DNA from: Aspidapion aeneum
Lineage: Eukaryota > Arthropoda > Insecta > Coleoptera > Brentidae
Direction: 5' to 3'
Length of the DNA: 64,000 bases
Assembly (NCBI GenBank): GCA_963576565.1
Contig: OY755038.1
Location: 202,465,013 to 202,529,012 of the forward strand
Part shown: in pieces, positions 62,194 to 64,000 of the stretch
Numbering within the stretch: position 1 is the first letter of the stretch
How the letters are laid out: each line of letters opens with the position of its first letter
Translations under genes and position numbers: made by a program
The notes under the pieces: model-generated
Seen by the model: only the letters and a program-made list of their open reading frames with translations
Databases searched by the model: none
What the model was told of the DNA's origin: nothing

Positions 62194-64000
62194 TTAAAAA
62201 ACAACTGGTTCGTTCCGTACTTCGTCAACCTTTCCCATGACGACCCAGCCAAAGATAGTTTCAAGGGCTGAAGGCTGCCCTACCTGTCCAAGAACCCTGC
62301 CCTCCTTGAATATCTGTGCGAATAGCTCGCAACCAATAACCAGGTCCACAGGTCTAGATTTGAAATAAGATGGGTCGGCAAGTTTAAGGTTTTCCAAGTG
62401 TTTCCACTGATTATCGTTCAAAGAGAATGTAGGCATATTGAAACATAGTTGTGGAACAACAATTGCTTCGAAATTAAGTAAAGGAGTGACTTGTCCTTGT
62501 GGCTTAATGTGACATTGAACGAGCCCTTTGGAAGTAAAAGAAGACATCTGATTTAATCCGAATATTTCAGTGGTGTAACTTCGCCTAGGAAGATTAAGAC
62601 GCTGAATACACTTTTCACTGATGAATCCTGTCTGTGATCCAGAATCAAGCAGTGCCCTTACAGGTTGAAAATGTCCGCAACCGTCCATAACATCTATTAT
62701 GGCGGTGCATAAAAGAAAGGTACCTGAAGGTCCTGAGGCATTTAATGACACATGAAGATTATTGACAGGTGGTGTGTGAATGACAGGACTAGTATCTTGG
62801 CTTCCAGACTCTTGATTAGTTTCTAAGATATGAGTTAAAGTGTGGTGCCTTTTACTATTGCAAGTCCTGCATGAATATTTTGATTTGCACGTATCTACAC
62901 CATGCAAGGGATGAAAACACGCTAGACATAATTTTTTCTGCTTGACGAAAGATAGGCGATCGATAGGTGAGAGATCAAGAAATGTTTGACATTTCGAAAG
63001 CACGTGACCTTGATTACACCGGAAACATTTTATTCCCGTACTTGAATTAGTTGAGGTGCCAGCCAGTCCTATAAAAGGCGAATTGGATGATTTATAGGTA
63101 GGCTTTTGCCCAAACTGATTTCGCATAGAATTTGAATTTTGATAGGTAGGCTTTTGCCCAGACTGATTTTGCATAGAATTTGATTTTTGATAGATAGGCA
63201 CCTTTTTGGGTGTTGTTGATTGAGGAAGTGATTCCAAAACTTTACATCTTTTTTCTAGAAATTGAAAAAGTGACTGAAAAGTGGGAATTTCGGTATTAGT
63301 ATTGGCGTGACTCATTTCGAAATTTGAACGCGTTGGAATATCCAATTTTTCTAATAAAATGAAAAAAATAATAAAGTCCCAACTGTCAACGTCAAAGCTA
63401 AGTGATTTTAAAATTTCTAGGGATTCAGAAAAGGTGTCAATTAAATTACGCAATTCTTTAGCTGACTCGTTTTTTAAGGTGGAGTTCATAATTGAGCTTA
63501 AAGCATCATTTGCGAGATCTCGCTTGTTTTGATATCTATTGACTAATTTGTCATAAGCAATTTTATAATTTTGATCAGATAAGCTAATCCCTGATATCAA
63601 TTTTAAAGGCTCATCCTCGAGATATGAAAATAAATATTGAAGTTTTCGAACGTTACTTAGACTTTGATTTTGATCTATGATGTTATTAAAAAGATCGAAA
63701 AAGCTTGGCCATAATTTTTTATCACCTCGAAATATGGGAATACCTAACTCTTTGAGTTTTGGAGTTTCGTTTTGTCGAACATATGATCCCGAAAAGGATG
63801 GGGCCTCAACCGGAAATATTTTAGAGTAAACCCCCTTACACGCATAAAAATATTTACGAGCTTCTGAAAGGATCGCATCCTGCGTTTTAAACTCCTCGTC
63901 GTCCGAGTCGTCTATCAACATAATGACGTCATTATGTGCCAGCATGCATTTATCGAAGGTTTCATCCAAATCGGAATACCTCACTTGAAACTCGTTTCTC
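62194..64000 (-). CDS. BEL-3 gag-protease frame, ends at in-frame TAA
   Basis: Open from the window edge through an ATG at 63982-63984 to TAA at 62194-62196. The true start may lie outside the window. DUF1759-type gag (LGIPIFRGDKKLWPSFFDLF), two copies of an 18-residue SNSMRNQFGQKPTYQ-like repeat (about 63105-63190), knuckles CFRCNQGHVLSKC, CLACFHPLHGVDTC and CRTCNSKRHHTLTH, and an aspartic protease with LLDSGSQTGFIS (canonical DSG) and VIGCELF. The stop replaces a residue that is Glu in the sister elements; the protein resumes 15 codons later in the same frame. Confidence 0.85.
   Translation of the reverse strand, partial: RNEFQVRYSDLDETFDKCMLAHNDVIMLIDDSDDEEFKTQDAILSEARKYFYACKGVYSKIFPVEAPSFSGSYVRQNETPKLKELGIPIFRGDKKLWPSFFDLFNNIIDQNQSLSNVRKLQYLFSYLEDEPLKLISGISLSDQNYKIAYDKLVNRYQNKRDLANDALSSIMNSTLKNESAKELRNLIDTFSESLEILKSLSFDVDSWDFIIFFILLEKLDIPTRSNFEMSHANTNTEIPTFQSLFQFLEKRCKVLESLPQSTTPKKVPIYQKSNSMQNQSGQKPTYQNSNSMRNQFGQKPTYKSSNSPFIGLAGTSTNSSTGIKCFRCNQGHVLSKCQTFLDLSPIDRLSFVKQKKLCLACFHPLHGVDTCKSKYSCRTCNSKRHHTLTHILETNQESGSQDTSPVIHTPPVNNLHVSLNASGPSGTFLLCTAIIDVMDGCGHFQPVRALLDSGSQTGFISEKCIQRLNLPRRSYTTEIFGLNQMSSFTSKGLVQCHIKPQGQVTPLLNFEAIVVPQLCFNMPTFSLNDNQWKHLENLKLADPSYFKSRPVDLVIGCELFAQIFKEGRVLGQVGQPSALETIFGWVVMGKVDEVRNEPVVF

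Larger units (their letters stand above)
58904..64000 (-). mobile_element. BEL/Pao retrotransposon BEL-3, different family, cut by window edge
   Basis: Minus-strand gag-protease (from the right edge to 62194), one in-frame stop, then RT-RNase H-integrase (62148 to 59053) and a frameshifted C-terminal piece (59110 to 58904). The leader and 5' LTR lie beyond 64000. Confidence 0.9.

Overview
The window is AT-rich animal nuclear DNA, most probably from an insect. Its host genes are animal genes with GT-AG introns, and its transposons (BEL/Pao, Jockey, RTE, Penelope-like, hAT- and Mutator-like MITEs, Helentron-like repeats) are an arthropod mix. A beetle or similar large-genome insect is a guess; nothing in the sequence fixes the species. 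No CRISPR, operon, plasmid or bacterial feature is present.

Host genes. (1) Lunapark (Lnpk), minus strand, seven coding exons between 30360 and 4244, joining in phase to a 426-residue ER-junction protein. A decayed copy of its last exon lies just downstream (2320-2708). (2) A CMC2-like twin-CX9C mitochondrial protein, minus strand, exons 33442-33522 and 31921-32112, with a possible third exon of exactly 123 bp (33239-33361) that is open and phase 0 at both ends. (3) Pyroglutamyl-peptidase 1 (Pgpep1), minus strand, exons 43382-43577, 37824-38053 and 35971-36199, 215 residues, catalytic Glu, Cys and His all present. (4) The first two exons of an unrecognised signal-peptide protein, plus strand (46730-46938), whose remaining exons were not found. 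(5) A small frameshifted C2H2 zinc-finger ORF at 42238-42556, minus strand. The three recognised genes are neighbours on one strand but have unrelated housekeeping roles: ER shape, cytochrome oxidase assembly and peptide turnover.

Everything else is mostly mobile DNA inserted into introns and intergenic DNA. In Lunapark introns sit a 3.2-kb fold-back element with an internal tandem array (6.8-10 kb), a Penelope-like fragment ending about 25 bp from an exon (10.3-11.3 kb), and a Jockey element (12.6-23.4 kb) flanked by a 30-bp near-perfect direct repeat. Into the 3' UTR of that Jockey a young BEL/Pao element inserted (16214-23304, 5-bp target duplication, nearly identical LTRs). Two further BEL/Pao elements fill the right end: a broken relative of the first (52854-58204, plus) and a different family on the minus strand (58904 to the right edge).

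The most unusual material is a set of elements not obviously described by standard families: two copies of a Mutator-like MITE filled with GATTGTG-type tandem repeats (9-bp target duplications), a 1.28-kb fold-back element built of repeated hairpin units with a perfect 9-bp duplication (48139-49420), a cluster of TACAGGGTGTCCC-ended palindromic elements around Pgpep1, a 958-bp nearly pure 9-bp minisatellite in a Pgpep1 intron, and tRNA-like segments at matching leader positions of two BEL/Pao elements.
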